Below are positions 21,780 through 31,800 of a stretch of DNA of 64,000 nucleotides, piece after piece. The DNA comes from Aselliscus stoliczkanus (lineage: Eukaryota > Chordata > Mammalia > Chiroptera > Hipposideridae), in assembly GCA_033961575.1 (NCBI GenBank), contig CM066730.1, positions 156,081,523 through 156,145,522 of the forward strand. Reading direction: 5' to 3'. The notes under the pieces were generated by a model. The model saw nothing but the letters and a program-made list of their open reading frames with translations, did not search any database and was not told the DNA's origin. The position numbers were made by a program, and so were the translations under genes. Numbering within the stretch: the stretch's first letter is position 1; each line of letters opens with the position of its first letter.

Positions 21780-22165
21780 AAGGCTGATAATAATAACCTT
21801 TAATAGGCTTTCACTCCGTGACAGGTTTTGCTCTAAGTACAGCGGGTCCTCAAAGAACGTTATAACGTTGATGAAATTCTGTAGGAACTTAACTCTTGTT
21901 TATATCAAGTAGCCAATGGTAAAATTGGTTTCATTATAACATTGTTTTGCTGAAAGTTGCAGAACCTATCAATGTTAAGTGAGGACTTAGTGTATATTAT
22001 CCCATTAACACTCACAGCCACTTAAGGGTGGTCTTTACCTCCATTCAAAGATGAGGAAACCCAGGCACAGAGAAGTCAAGTCACTCACCCGAAGTCAGGC
22101 TTTGAAACCCAGGTCAACTGGCTTCAGAGCCTTTGACCCTGACCGATATACTCACCACCTTTGCA
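21780..22165 (-). mobile_element. MIR SINE, antisense, split by a MITE
   Basis: Left part 'aggctttcactccgtgacag' and 'gttttgctctaagta'. Right part resumes 'tatattatcccattaacact', 'aaagatgaggaaacccaggc', 'gaagtcaggctttgaaaccc'. The interruption at 21840-21992 starts and ends at a TA. Confidence 0.85.
21840..21992. mobile_element. Mariner-like MITE inserted in MIR
   Basis: About 153 bp. The left end CAGCGGGTCCTCAAAGAACG and the reverse complement of the right end CACTAAGTCCTCACTTAACA share a degraded inverted repeat around GTCCTCA. TA dinucleotides flank both ends at 21838-21839 and 21993-21994, the target duplication expected of Tc1/mariner-type elements. Family not named. Confidence 0.72.
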
Positions 22166-22955
22166 ATGCTTGTCAATTTTGTGTCCTTTCCAAACATCAA
22201 ATTTTAATTTGAATTGTATAGTGGGAGAGGGGGATGGTACTAAAATCTTTTCATTTTCTGGGCCATCTAAAGATTTAATCCTGCCTTGACTTTATTTGCT
22301 TTCAGCTGATCTGTTCATTTTGGTTAGAGGTGCTCCACCCATCTAGAACTGTTCCTGGCATAGAAGGCTCTGGCCAAGGCTCCATCTCCTTCTGCTTGAG
22401 ACCCTTGGTTGGTTATTTCCAGTGGGGCTGACAGCGCATGCTTCCCTGAGACAGGCATGGGGAGCTGCTGTGTCCAGCAGGTGGGTGGTGGTGGACACAC
22501 GGGGCCTGATCCCTTCCCCCAGCCCTCTCTTGCTGGAGACATAGCCAGCCCTGACCCTGAGGGACACAAGTCCAGCTCTTGCTTCTGCTCCTTGCTGGCT
22601 CCACTCCCTCCCACCGCCCCAGGCTGGAGGCAGATGGCTCAGCCTCTCCATCACAGAGCCCGCTCCAAGGAGATCCCAACACATCAAAACCAGATTTGAC
22701 TCCAGGCTTTGGCGAGGTGTCTGCAGGAGGGGCACTAGCAGGTGGTGTCTGTAGGAGGGGAGCTAGCAGGGGCTTCGGCGTGTTTATTAAACACCTCTAG
22801 AGCCAGCTGCTCACAAGGCCTCGCATAGACAAGTGCTGAGGCTAGAAGGACAGGCCCCAATCCAGTGGGTCATTCCTGGAAAGCCATCCCTAGCCTCAAC
22901 TCCTCATCTGAGCAATGGGAACAGCTATCCCTAAGGAAGTGGAAAGGGGTGAGAA
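22166..22955. other. Unique sequence with a 25-bp tandem duplication
   Basis: No gene recognised. Two copies of a 25-bp unit starting GGTGTCTG lie at 22716-22740 and 22744-22768 with three differences. Confidence 0.45.
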
Positions 22956-22963
22956 CTGTAACT

Positions 22964-22990
22964 GGTAATAATAATAATAATAATAATAAT
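22964..22990. repeat. (AAT)n microsatellite
   Basis: About nine AAT units, at the position where antisense MIR copies often have an AT-rich end. Confidence 0.9.
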
Positions 22991-23094
22991 GGTAATGAAG
23001 ATGTTAATACCTAAAACTTACTGAATGCTGACCACTACTGAACTGTCGGTGCTAAGAGCTGTACATGTATTACTCACTCAAAAATATTTATTGA

Positions 23095-23313
23095 GAATCT
23101 ACCAAACAACATAGTGCTTACTATAAGCCAGCACCACTCTCAGCACTTTATGCATATATTATTTAATTCTCACAACAATCCTGAAGGTAAGTACTATTAT
23201 TGTCTACATTTTACAGGTGTCAAAAACTGAGACATAGAGAACTTAAGTACTTTGCTCAAGGTCACACAGCTAGTAGGTGGTGGAGCCAGGATTTGAACTC
23301 AGCAAGCTTATTT
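23095..23313 (-). mobile_element. MIR SINE, antisense, interrupted at its head by a SINE
   Basis: 'tactataagccagcaccact', 'gtctacattttacaggtgtc', 'caaggtcacacagctagtag' and 'gagccaggatttgaactcag' in order. The long SINE is inserted just before the MIR head would end. Confidence 0.92.
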
Positions 23314-23324
23314 TGTTTTCTTTT

Positions 23325-23787
23325 CTTTTCTTTTTTTTTTTTTTGAAAGATTTTATTGGGGAATTGGGGGAGGAGAACAGCGTTGGGGAATCGGGGAAGG
23401 GGAATGGACAAGTTGCTGTCTTTTTGTTCTTCAGTCTAGTTGCAGAGGACGTTGTTTCACTGGCCCATGTTGGTATCATCATTGCGCTCTTCCCGGATGA
23501 GGCAGATCGGTCGCCGGCCTCTGGATGGTCGCTCACCATGGCTATTGGCAGCTCACGCTGGCTGCCGGCCACTCATGCTGGCTGCCTGCCACTCACTGTA
23601 GCCTATGGCAGCCCACTGTAGCAGGGGCTGCAGCCTACACCATCGCCGGGGCTCGCACAGCCCAGCTCCAGGTGGAGCTGTTGTTAGCTGTAGAGGGCAG
23701 TGTCACTGGCCCTCATATGTGGGATCTGAACCAGGTCAGCTGGCATCCGAAAACCAGCTCTTAACCAATGCACCACTCGGCTGGCCC
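23325..23787 (-). mobile_element. Long tRNA-derived SINE (Rhin-1-like), full length
   Basis: Minus-strand start GGGCCAGCCGAGTGGTGCAT, B box-like GGTTCAGATCCC, the same body and CCCCAATAAAATCTT end as the copy at 5884. It differs by an extra segment of about 22 bp in the body (an imperfect duplicate of 'catgctggctgcctgccact', near 23574-23595). Flanks TGTTTTCTTTT at 23314-23324 and 23788-23798 are the target duplication. Confidence 0.92.
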
Positions 23788-23993
23788 TGTTTTCTTTTTT
23801 TAAAATTATATATATATATTGCTTTTCTTTCCTATTTGTTTTCTTTTTTGAACTAGGCAACTCAGTAAGTTTAGTTGTGGAGTTTGTGCTCTTAAACCTT
23901 GCAAGCTCTACCTGTGAATAAAGCTGCCTTCAAAGATGTGATAGCCAGTGTGGATGGAGGTATGCTTTCATCAATTTATGTATATGTATTTAT

Positions 23994-23995
<2 letters not shown>

Positions 23996-24034
<39 letters not shown>
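23996..24034. repeat. (TA)n microsatellite
   Basis: About 19 TA units with AT-rich flanks, prone to cruciform formation and slippage. Confidence 0.95.
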
Positions 24035-24040
<6 letters not shown>

Positions 24041-24117
24041 TACATATTCAGATTGAAATGTGGTGAAGGAAATAAATTAATTAATACGCCAGGACAGAGA
24101 TTAACCTAGAGAGAGAT

Positions 24118-24232
24118 TTTTTTTTTTTTTTTTTTTTTTGAGGGCAGTGTTACTGGCCCTCATATGGGGGACCGAACCGGAGCCACTGGCTTCCCAAACC
24201 AGCGCTTAACCACTGTGCCACTCGGTCGGCCC
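24118..24232 (-). mobile_element. Short head-only tRNA SINE
   Basis: Minus strand GGGGCCGACCGAGTGGCACA, A box, B box GGTTCGGTCCC, ending at the same GCCCTC as the other short copies and then poly-A. A perfect 12-bp target duplication CTAGAGAGAGAT lies at 24106-24117 and 24233-24244, so this is a young insertion. Confidence 0.96.
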
Positions 24233-24549
24233 CTAGAGAGAGATATTTGAGATAATGAGATCAGAACATTTAGTCTGCACCAGAACCTTATGGAGGGTCA
24301 GTTTGCTATCCCATTTTCCAGATGAGTATGGCAAGGCTTGGAGAGATTAAACAGGGAATCAGAGAGGGGCTGAACAGAGGCTCTCAGTGCTGTGGTTTGG
24401 CCACAGGGGAGGGCTTTTTGCTAATTATTGAGCTTGGGCTGGGTGGGGTCTTTGGGTCGCTTCTGCAGAATCTGATCTTGCTCTTTGTCCTGAGGCATCA
24501 AGAGCAGATTGCAGCCCTCTCTGACTCCCTTGTCATCCTGCAGGGCCTG

Positions 24550-24578
<29 letters not shown>
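24550..24578. repeat. (TG)n microsatellite
   Basis: About 14 TG units followed by a CGTG-rich tail. Confidence 0.95.
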
Positions 24579-24581
<3 letters not shown>

Positions 24582-24772
24582 CCGTGCGTGCGTGCCTGTG
24601 CGTGCCTGCACTCCCCCCAGTGGGACTGTGTGTCTGCCTCCCCACCCTGCAGTCTCCTTCTCACACAGACCATTTTCACCTTTTATTAGGTCACTTCATC
24701 ATTGATTGAAATGTCCCAGGTACAGTTCTCTGGAACTCCAGGGTGATTATGACAATTACGATGATTATCAAG

Positions 24773-24774
24773 GG

Positions 24775-24809
<35 letters not shown>

Positions 24810-24810
24810 G
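24773..24810. repeat. (GA)n microsatellite
   Basis: GA units with one AA interruption, in a wider purine-rich stretch to about 24840. Confidence 0.92.
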
Positions 24811-24844
24811 CAGAGAGGCGCTGGGGAGAGAGAAAGGGGGCTGG

Positions 24845-25090
24845 GGGTTGGGAATCGCTGAGCGTGCTGTCATTAAGCGGCATTGTGTGAGATTGTTCGC
24901 CTTCAAAAGGCAGCTGTGAAAAGGAGAGAGTATCTTTTTTTTAAAAAAAGGCCCATTATGCAAGTGGTGCAGGGTGCATGGTGCTGGCAGGAGGACCGTG
25001 GGGTGTAATTAGGGCAGTGACAGGCGGAATTACATGGTGTCTGGCAGTGTTGCCATCTCTTGTTTGGGGGGGTGGGGGTTGGAGGAAGGG
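24845..25090. other. Possible conserved non-coding element
   Basis: Unique sequence with motifs 'gctgtcattaagcggcattg', 'gggtgtaattagggcagtga' and 'cggaattacatggtgtctgg'. TAATTA/ATTA homeodomain-type cores and retained CpGs recur. No repeat or ORF explains it. Conservation is untested. Confidence 0.28.
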
Positions 25091-25720
25091 ACAGGTAAAT
25101 GGCTAGAAAGTTCTGGACACTTGCTGGGAGCGACTGGGTCTTTGGGTGAGCCAGGGTGACCTGGGATTGGGCAGAAGGGATGGGGAGGGTGGGGCTGCCA
25201 TAGCTAATTATTTCTACAACGGGGAGGGGACCTCTGATTTTTGGAAGTCTTTTATCATGGCTCGATGCCCCTTCCAGGCTCGATGCCCCTTGCAGGCATT
25301 CCCACCCAAAGTTGGCAAAGGAAAGCCAATTGTGTGGAACAGAGGATGTAGATAAATAATTCCCATCTTCCTCTACTCAGAAGGTCCCTGGCTGCTCTAC
25401 AAGGAGGGAGAGCTGCAGCCTTCTGCTGTCCTACCCAGTCCCTGCGGGTGGGTGGTGCTTATCTGCAGGGCTTTCTCCAGTCACTGTCCAAACCCCTGGG
25501 ATGGGATTAAACAGTGTCTGCAGGGCAGGTGGAAATGCCTGATGCCCCAGACCCTTCCTACTGTACAAAACACCAGGGTTCCATGAGTCACCTAGTCTCC
25601 CTTCTTTTTCATTCCAACAAGGGGCTCCGCTCTAGAGCATTCTTAGACCTGTGGCCCTCCAGCCTCCTCTTGCACACCCTCAGGCCTGGGAACTTACTCC
25701 TTAGAGAAGCTCCGGGACTC
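25091..25720. other. Unique sequence with an 18-bp tandem duplication
   Basis: No gene recognised. Two near-identical units (GGCTCGATGCCCCTTCCA and GGCTCGATGCCCCTTGCA) lie side by side at 25259-25276 and 25277-25294. Confidence 0.45.
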
Positions 25721-25724
25721 AACT

Positions 25725-25885
25725 CTGCATTTAAATCCTGTTTATTACCAATGTGACCTTGGGCAAGTTCTATCACCTCTTTGTGCTGTTTTCCCACCTG
25801 TGACATGGGAATAATTGTCCTTATGTTGCAGGATTAAATGAGATACTTGATGTAAAGGATTTAGCCTTCATAAATGTTTTTCGGG
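25725..25885 (+). mobile_element. MIR SINE, sense
   Basis: 'gcatttaaatcctgtttatt', 'ccaatgtgaccttgggcaag', 'cacctgtgacatgggaataa' and 'gcaggattaaatgagatact'. Confidence 0.9.
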
Positions 25886-26007
25886 CACAACTTTCAGCAC
25901 AAGTTCCAGGACAACTTTCCTGGAAGATAGTCCTGTTCTTGTAGGAAGCTAAAATCTGGCAGTTTCTCTAATGATCCTAGCTCTGCATCCTAGAGCCACA
26001 GAGTTTG

Positions 26008-26145
26008 CCATGCATTCATTCATTCGTTCGTTCATTCATTCATTCATTCATTCAGTAAATGCATTTGAATGCTCACAGGGTGCCAGGCACTGTGCTGGGC
26101 AGGAGATGTGTTTGTGCAGAGAGTTGAATATGGAATTCCTAGTCC
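26008..26145 (-). mobile_element. L2 3' end, antisense, with (ATTC)n tail
   Basis: ATTC/GTTC tetranucleotides at 26010-26054 are the antisense of the L2 TGAA tail. Then 'agtaaatgcatttgaatgct' and 'gtgccaggcactgtgctggg'. Confidence 0.8.
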
Positions 26146-26539
26146 CCAGAGCTTATGCTTCTCCAGGGCCTGGTCACCTTTTCTCCATAGACACTGTGCT
26201 CTGTACATGTCCAGCAGGGAGGCACCAGACCTGGCCACAACCCCGAGGTACCACCTGGCCTGAGAACAAATGGGGAGGCGTGGGGGGTTTGGGGCAGGCG
26301 GGGCAGTCAGGGCTCTAGGCCTGGGCTTTGCCCTCCCTCTGAGAGCAGCCAGGAGAGGGGTCTGCAACACCCCACACATCCCAGGGGTCCCGGCAGGCAG
26401 AGGTGAGCTGCTGGCCAAGGAAGATGCCAAATGTCCAAGCTCCTGGTTCCACTCTCTGTCGCTGGGAAGGTTCAAGCTCCAAGCATCCCCTAGCCCATGA
26501 GTAAGGGGCCAGTGCTGCCCACCAGAAGGGACTTTTATG
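26146..26539. other. Unique GC-rich sequence, no gene recognised
   Basis: A 217-codon antisense frame runs from here into the next block. It has no recognisable domain and crosses a homeodomain-site cluster and an L2, so it is treated as chance. Confidence 0.4.
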
Positions 26540-26544
26540 TTATT

Positions 26545-26890
26545 ATTATTCATACATTTTTTTATTTTTTTAACTCCAACAAGCAAAGTCAGAACCTCTG
26601 TTTCCTGGAACTCCTTGCGCTGTTGTTTAGATAAGTTTAAATGAGCTGTGATTAAGCTAATTTTGAGGTAATTAACTTGGGGAAAGGAATTCTTCACTTC
26701 TTAAAATTCTAAGTGACTGTTCATTATAAGAGGGAGCACTCGCGGAGGAGCCACGCGGCTTTTAGGAGCCCTGCTTAATTAAAACATAAGGAACTCAGCC
26801 ACAGAGCAAGAGTTTACCATCGTTAATGAAAAATGAATATTCTTTATCTAATTACACAGCATAATTAATTGCAGTCTCCAACCACGGAGG
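26545..26890. other. Possible conserved non-coding element, homeodomain-site cluster
   Basis: At least four TAATTA-type cores occur in about 200 bp: 'gaggtaattaacttgg' (26668), 'gcttaattaaaac' (26773), 'ctaattacacag' (26848) and 'cataattaattgcag' (26860), plus 'cgttaatgaaaaatgaatat'. CpGs are retained ('gcactcgcggaggagccacg'). It fits no repeat. The dense homeodomain cores are what one expects of a developmental enhancer, but this is inference. Confidence 0.38.
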
Positions 26891-27165
26891 AGGAGGTGGC
26901 AGGGAGGAGCCATAGGAAGGCAGCGTCTTCCATTCTCACACGCCCCAACCAGGATTCAGGCCTGACTCTAGGATCCTTTTAATGTCTCCTCAGAGCCCAG
27001 AGCCTATGGGGACCCCAACCCAGGGAGACCCCCAACCCTGGGTGCCGAAGGGCCAGGCAGAGAGGAGACCCCTCACAGCAGCCCGAGTCAGTGCCTGTCT
27101 GGTCTTGGGGGGTCTCTTGGTGGCAGTTTGAGCCCATATTAGCCATCCTGGGTTCTATCATTCAC
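26891..27165. other. Unique sequence, no gene recognised
   Basis: Nothing assigned. Confidence 0.35.
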
Positions 27166-27169
27166 TTTT

Positions 27170-27465
27170 AGATTCACATTTATCGAGTACCTACTATGTG
27201 CTAGACTGTGAATAAAACAGACCACAGACCTAAGCCCTACCCTTAGGAAGCGCATCGGTTTGAATCCTAGCTCTGCTGTTTACTAGTTGTGGTGATGTTG
27301 GGCAAGTGCCTCAGTTTTCTCATCAGTAAAATGGGATGAACAATAGCACTTATCTCATAGGATTGTTATGAGGATTGAGTTAGTATTCATAAAACATGTG
27401 GAATGGTGTCTGGCACATATACGTGCTCTGTAACACGTATTTGTTATACAAATAAATGAAAACCA
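27170..27465 (+). mobile_element. MIR SINE preceded by an antisense L2 tip
   Basis: 27170-27245 shows 'tacctactatgtgctagact' (antisense L2 or MIR tip). 27250-27465 is sense MIR: 'gtttgaatcctagctctgct', 'gcctcagttttctcatcagt', 'aggattgttatgaggattga'. Confidence 0.85.
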
Positions 27466-29510
27466 GTGAGAATGGGTGCCATGAGGGAAAAAGAGCAGGA
27501 TGTAACAAGACAATAACACATAGGGACTGGCTTTAGACTGTGTTCAGATGGGAGGGTAGGAAGGGGGCATGGCTCCTTGGCCACCCCCCCCAACCTTTCT
27601 GCACCCCCCCCCCCCCCAGCTTCACTGTTTCCACCAGGTCCTGAGACGTGTCCTGCTGTCTTTACCTTTCTGCCTCTTCCTGGGGGCTTCTTAGGTCACC
27701 AGCACTCTTTGGTTTGCTCTCTGAGTGTCCCCAGAACATTTTTCCCAGGCAGGAGTTTCTGTCAAGACACCCACTATCTACAGGTGAGGCGATCACAGAG
27801 TATACATAAGAAGATACCTTGGAGATGGTTTCATCCGATCCGTTTTACTGATAAGGAGACTGAAGCCAAAGACAGACTGCGAGGTGGCTGACAGGTGGGG
27901 CTGGGCACCAGGCTTGCGCTCCCATCCCAAGGTCAGTTGGCACCATGTCTTCTCTGGGCCTATGTGGGCTGTCAGTCCCCCTGAGTCCACACCAGCCTTA
28001 TCCTTTGGCCCGGTGCCCTGAGTAATTTGCGTTGTCCCTTGGTTCCGCTTCCAGTCTGAGCTCTGGCTCAAGGCACTTGACCAGAATTTCATTTCCTTCC
28101 TGATTCCCTATCTCTTTTTCACCTCTTCCTTTCTTCTTCTTACTTGCACAGAGGAAGCTCCTGGGGTTACAACGACAAACAAGGCCCTGTCCCCTCCTGT
28201 GTAGGGGCATCCAATCTAGCCCCACTCTCTGCATTCCTTGGGATGAGAGACAACCCCTCCCCCCCCAAACATACCTGACTCACCTTTGGTTAATCCAGTT
28301 TTGGGGTGGAACAGTGACATTGCTTTTACCTAGCATAATCAGTTGTGGGCACTGTCTCAAGGCAACCCAATCACAGACCAGTGAAATAGTGGGGGCTGCT
28401 TGGGGAGGCCAGTCACCAGGGAGGCCACCTGTCTCCTGGCAAGATGCCTTCCAACCCTGCATACTGGTTGCTCCTTACTGCCCCCGGGTACCCTGAAGTG
28501 TCAGTGACGGAGGTCTCAGACTGATGGCGGCTCCCTTCAAGGAGGCCATCTCTGGGCCTACCTGGCCACTGCTCTGGGGTTTTGCCCATTTGTCCCCCTA
28601 CCTGGTAGGGAAAGTGTCTGATTGGAAGCTGTGATGGGTAAGGAGCAGCAGGAGGCTTCTAGCTGAGCTAAGCTGATCACATTCTGGTTACAGCTTTTAT
28701 TTAATCTCTAAAGTGTTTTGACATTGTCTTTGGAGCAGGGGGAGAAGTGTCCCTGGGAGGGGCCAGGTGACAACAGAGAAAAGACAGAGTAATGTGTCAG
28801 GAGGGGACTTAGGGAGATAAACAGATGATCACTCTGGAGAAGAGGCCAATGGGAAAATATTGTTGGCTGCCCCCAGGAACCCACTGCTCCAAAAGGAACC
28901 CAGAATGGCCCCAGAATTTTTGGAAGTTCTTTGTTCCTTTTTTTCTGGGGGGAGCCAGAGCCTTCCAAGGAATGATTCTCTGGGACCAGGTCTCAGGTGG
29001 GCCAGGCAGGGACAGGAGGAGTGAGTACACTAGGGGGTGTTGTGCAGAAACAATGTCGGGGGGTGGGAGGACATTTCCAGGGCTCCCATGTTTCTCCTGG
29101 AAAAGCAGCCTCCCCAGGAGCTGAGCAACTTTCTGGCGTGATGCTTGTGCAGCCCAGACTCTTCCCCAAAGCCATAACCGCTTTCATGTCCCAGTTATGG
29201 CAGTAAATGCATGTACTAATTTCTGCAAAGTTAACCTGCAACAAAAGGCATTATGTTGGCTGGAAGAAGAAGCTTCCTGGGCAGGAGAGGTGGGAGTCCC
29301 TGGTTCCTAGTTCCCAGGGACTCCAGCCTCTTCTGAACTGGCTGCAGCCAGAGACTGGGGCTGAAGCAGTCTCTCTGGGTCCCTGACAGCTCGAGCTTCT
29401 CCTTAATTTGATGATTCTTGAGATAGTGGGAAGCTCTTAGCACCCTTCTCACAAGGGCAGGTTTGAGTGAAACCAAATCAACTTCTAGCATCGTTTCAAT
29501 CACCTCTCTG
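27466..29510. other. Unique sequence, no gene recognised
   Basis: About 2 kb without a convincing exon. A C homopolymer of about 14 lies at 27604-27617 and a possible antisense MIR fragment at 27820-27895 ('tgataaggagactgaagcca'). Short frames on both strands lack domains. Confidence 0.4.
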
Positions 29511-29514
29511 AAAG

Positions 29515-29790
29515 GCTTGATTTAACGCTCTGGTCAGGAAGATGGGATTCAATCAATGTTCATCCAAAAGAGCAAATTTTTCCTAAAAAAATTACTCTGC
29601 CTGTTATTAAATAATAGCAACATTCCCCATCTCCCAGGGAGCCCCAGGTTGCATTTGGAGAAGAGGCACAGGATGCATTTGAAAGCTGTGACTTATCTCG
29701 GCAATTTCGTTTGGATCCATTTTGTGGCTCTGTTGGCAAATGGGACATGTGGCATTGGACTCTCTGGAGGGCAGAATGAGCAGTCGCTGG
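29515..29790. other. Possible conserved non-coding element
   Basis: AT-rich unique block with intact words such as 'gggattcaatcaatgttcat', 'gcctgttattaaataatagc' and 'cttatctcggcaatttcgtt'. No repeat family fits. Low confidence. Confidence 0.25.
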
Positions 29791-29924
29791 TAGCAGGACT
29801 GGAGCCGAGGGGGGATGCTGGTCAGGCACTAAAGTGGCTTTGGTAAAACAGGTCCAGTCACCCTGGACTGACTGTGGGATTTTCCCCTTGGGAGACACAG
29901 CTGGTTGTGGAGCTGGTCAGAACG

Positions 29925-30115
29925 GGTCTGACCCCTGGCTCTGCAGGTTCCTGGCTGTGTGGCCTAAGACAAGTCACTCTGCCCCCCTGATCCTCAGTTT
30001 TCTGAACTGTCAAATGGGAGAATACCACCACCCAGTAAGGCTGTCATGAGGAATCAATAGGACCACATACTAGAGGTTGCTGGCTTCTAATAGGTGCTCA
30101 GCTAATTTGAGTTCT
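29925..30115 (+). mobile_element. MIR SINE, sense
   Basis: 'ggctgtgtggcctaagacaa', 'gatcctcagttttctgaact', 'gctgtcatgaggaatcaata' and 'ctaataggtgctcagctaat'. Confidence 0.88.
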
Positions 30116-30303
30116 CTGTTTGGAAGGTTGTGGCTATATCTTCTTTGTGTTTATATATTAAAGGCACTTTCTAATTAGTTGACTGAATGGAATTCTTACA
30201 TCAAAGAAATTTGTTTAGCTCTGACATTTTAATTCCTTTCGTTAGAGATGAGAATGATGAGTTTAAGTAATCCCTATGGTGACACACATGCCTTTGCTTA
30301 GGC

Positions 30304-30522
30304 CAGCGGCCGGCAAGTTTAGCTCCAAAGCCAAACCAGCCTGTTTTTGTCACTAACGTTTTATTGGAACACAGCCACACGCATTCTTTTGCACATCTTC
30401 TGTGGCTGCTTTCACGTGATGACAAAAGCTGAGAACTTGTAGCAGGGACTATTATATATGGCCCTCAGAGCCTAAAATGTGTACTATTTTATCCTTCACA
30501 GAAAACAATTTGCTGACCTCTG
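30304..30522. mobile_element. hAT-family nonautonomous DNA transposon
   Basis: Full-length element of the common family with 'cctgtttttgtcactaacgt', 'ttattggaacacagccacac' and 'ctgtggctgctttcacgtga'. Ends are CAGCGGCCGGCAAGTTT and, inverted, CAGAGGTCAGCAAATTG. An 8-bp target duplication GCTTAGGC / GCTTAGGG lies at 30296-30303 and 30523-30530, the size expected for hAT elements. Subfamily not named. Confidence 0.85.
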
Positions 30523-30530
30523 GCTTAGGG

Positions 30531-30718
30531 CAGTCGTTCTGAACCTTTAGCCTACAGCAGAATCATCTAAAGAGCTTGGGAAACACAGATTACCAGGCCC
30601 CCACCCTGGAGATCCTGGTTTCATAGACCTGTGCCCAGGGCTAAGAATGTGCATGTCTAACCAGTTCCCAGGGGATGATGATGATGCTGGTCCAGGGACC
30701 ACACTTTGAGAACCACTG
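30531..30718 (+). mobile_element. MER20 (hAT-Charlie nonautonomous element), full length
   Basis: Starts CAGTCGTTCTGAACCTTTAG and ends 'gaccacactttgagaaccac' plus TG, with 'aacacagattaccaggcccc' and 'gatgctggtccagggaccac' between: the MER20 consensus throughout. Flanked by GCTTAGGG (30523-30530) and GCTGAGGC (30719-30726). It directly abuts the preceding hAT element, sharing its target copy. Confidence 0.92.
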
Positions 30719-30804
30719 GCTGAGGCTGTTTCTTAGGCTTGGAATGCCTTTTCTCCCATCTGCGTTTTAAATTCCAACCCTCAAAGGTCAGCTCAAATGC
30801 AGCT

Positions 30805-31800
30805 GCAATGACGCTTTTATTTATTCATTTAAGTGTCAACTGAACACCTATTATGTGCCAGTCACTGTGTAAGGCCTTGGGGATGTGATTTGCTGAACAA
30901 AACAGACACATTGCCTTTCCCTGTGGAGCTTACACTCTCTTGGAAACATGGATGATGAACAATTAAAAACCCGAATGTAACTACAGCTTGTGAAGGATAT
31001 GATGAAAGAGAGCACCGTGAGAAATGATATCTGTGGACTCTAGATGGGGGTTATGAAAGGTCTCTGTAAAGAAGTGGCATTTAAGGGGGAGATTAGCAGG
31101 GGGAAAGAAAGCCATCCTGCCAAAGGTGAGGAAAAGACTTTCAGGCAGAGAGAAAAACCCTGTAAAGACCCTGGAATGGGAAAGAGCTTGTTGCATTTGA
31201 GGGAGTGAAAAAAGGTCAGTGTGGTCGGAACGAAGAAAGGGAATAATGTGATATAAGTTGAATCTGGAGATGGGTAATAGATGATACTTGGCACTGTTGA
31301 CCCCCATTCTGAACTCCTCACCTTACTAGCACTTGACTCGCACACTTGCCATGGTTCCTTGTGGGTGGAGTATTCTTCCTGCCTCTTGCCTTTGGGCTTG
31401 GCCATGTGATTTGCTTTAGCCAATGATATTGGTCCGGAAATTCCCAGCCTAGGCCTTGAGAAGTATTGTATATTTCGCTTGCTCTCTTGCACCCTGCCAT
31501 CATCATGAGAAAAACACGTTCAGCCTGACCTTCTGGTTCAAAGACCTATGGTACAGAGTAGCCCTAAGTCACCTGAGCCAGCGGACCCACAGCCAGGTGA
31601 CAATATATTACTGTTGTTTTAGCCCACTCTGTTTGGTGTGGTTTGTCACGTAGTAGTCACTGACTAATACAACCATGTCAAGAAATCTGAGCTTTAAGTA
31701 CAATTGAATGTCATTGAAAGTGTTTAACTAGAAGGGACATGATTTGATTTATGATTTTAAATGATCTCTCTGGCCGTTGTGAGGAGGGAGAGGTGGATGG
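30805..31800 (-). mobile_element. L2, antisense, split by an MLT1 LTR
   Basis: Left part 30805-31270 has 'tgaacacctattatgtgcca', 'ctgtggagcttacactctct', 'aaaaccctgtaaagaccctg'. Right part from about 31685 continues downstream in the same L2 ('agaagggacatgatttgatt', 'aatgatctctctggccgttg'). The gap is filled by the LTR at 31275-31672. Confidence 0.85.
31275..31672 (+). mobile_element. MLT1-type (ERVL-MaLR) solo LTR
   Basis: 'ttggccatgtgatttgcttt', 'agccaatgatattggtccgg', 'atattactgttgttttagcc' and the terminal 'gtagtcactgactaataca' follow the MLT1 LTR. No internal retroviral sequence is seen on either side, so it is a solo LTR of an ancient nonautonomous element. Confidence 0.85.

Noticed and set aside
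23996..24034. TA tract as a mariner insertion hotspot product
   Set aside because: No inverted ends flank it; simple slippage explains it.
26146..26540. CpG island
   Set aside because: GC-rich, but CpG is sparse by eye and no transcription start features are seen.
26044..26697. 217-codon antisense open frame, the longest in the window
   Set aside because: It crosses an antisense L2 tip, unique GC-rich DNA and the homeodomain-site cluster, has no recognisable domain, and no codon or splice evidence supports it.
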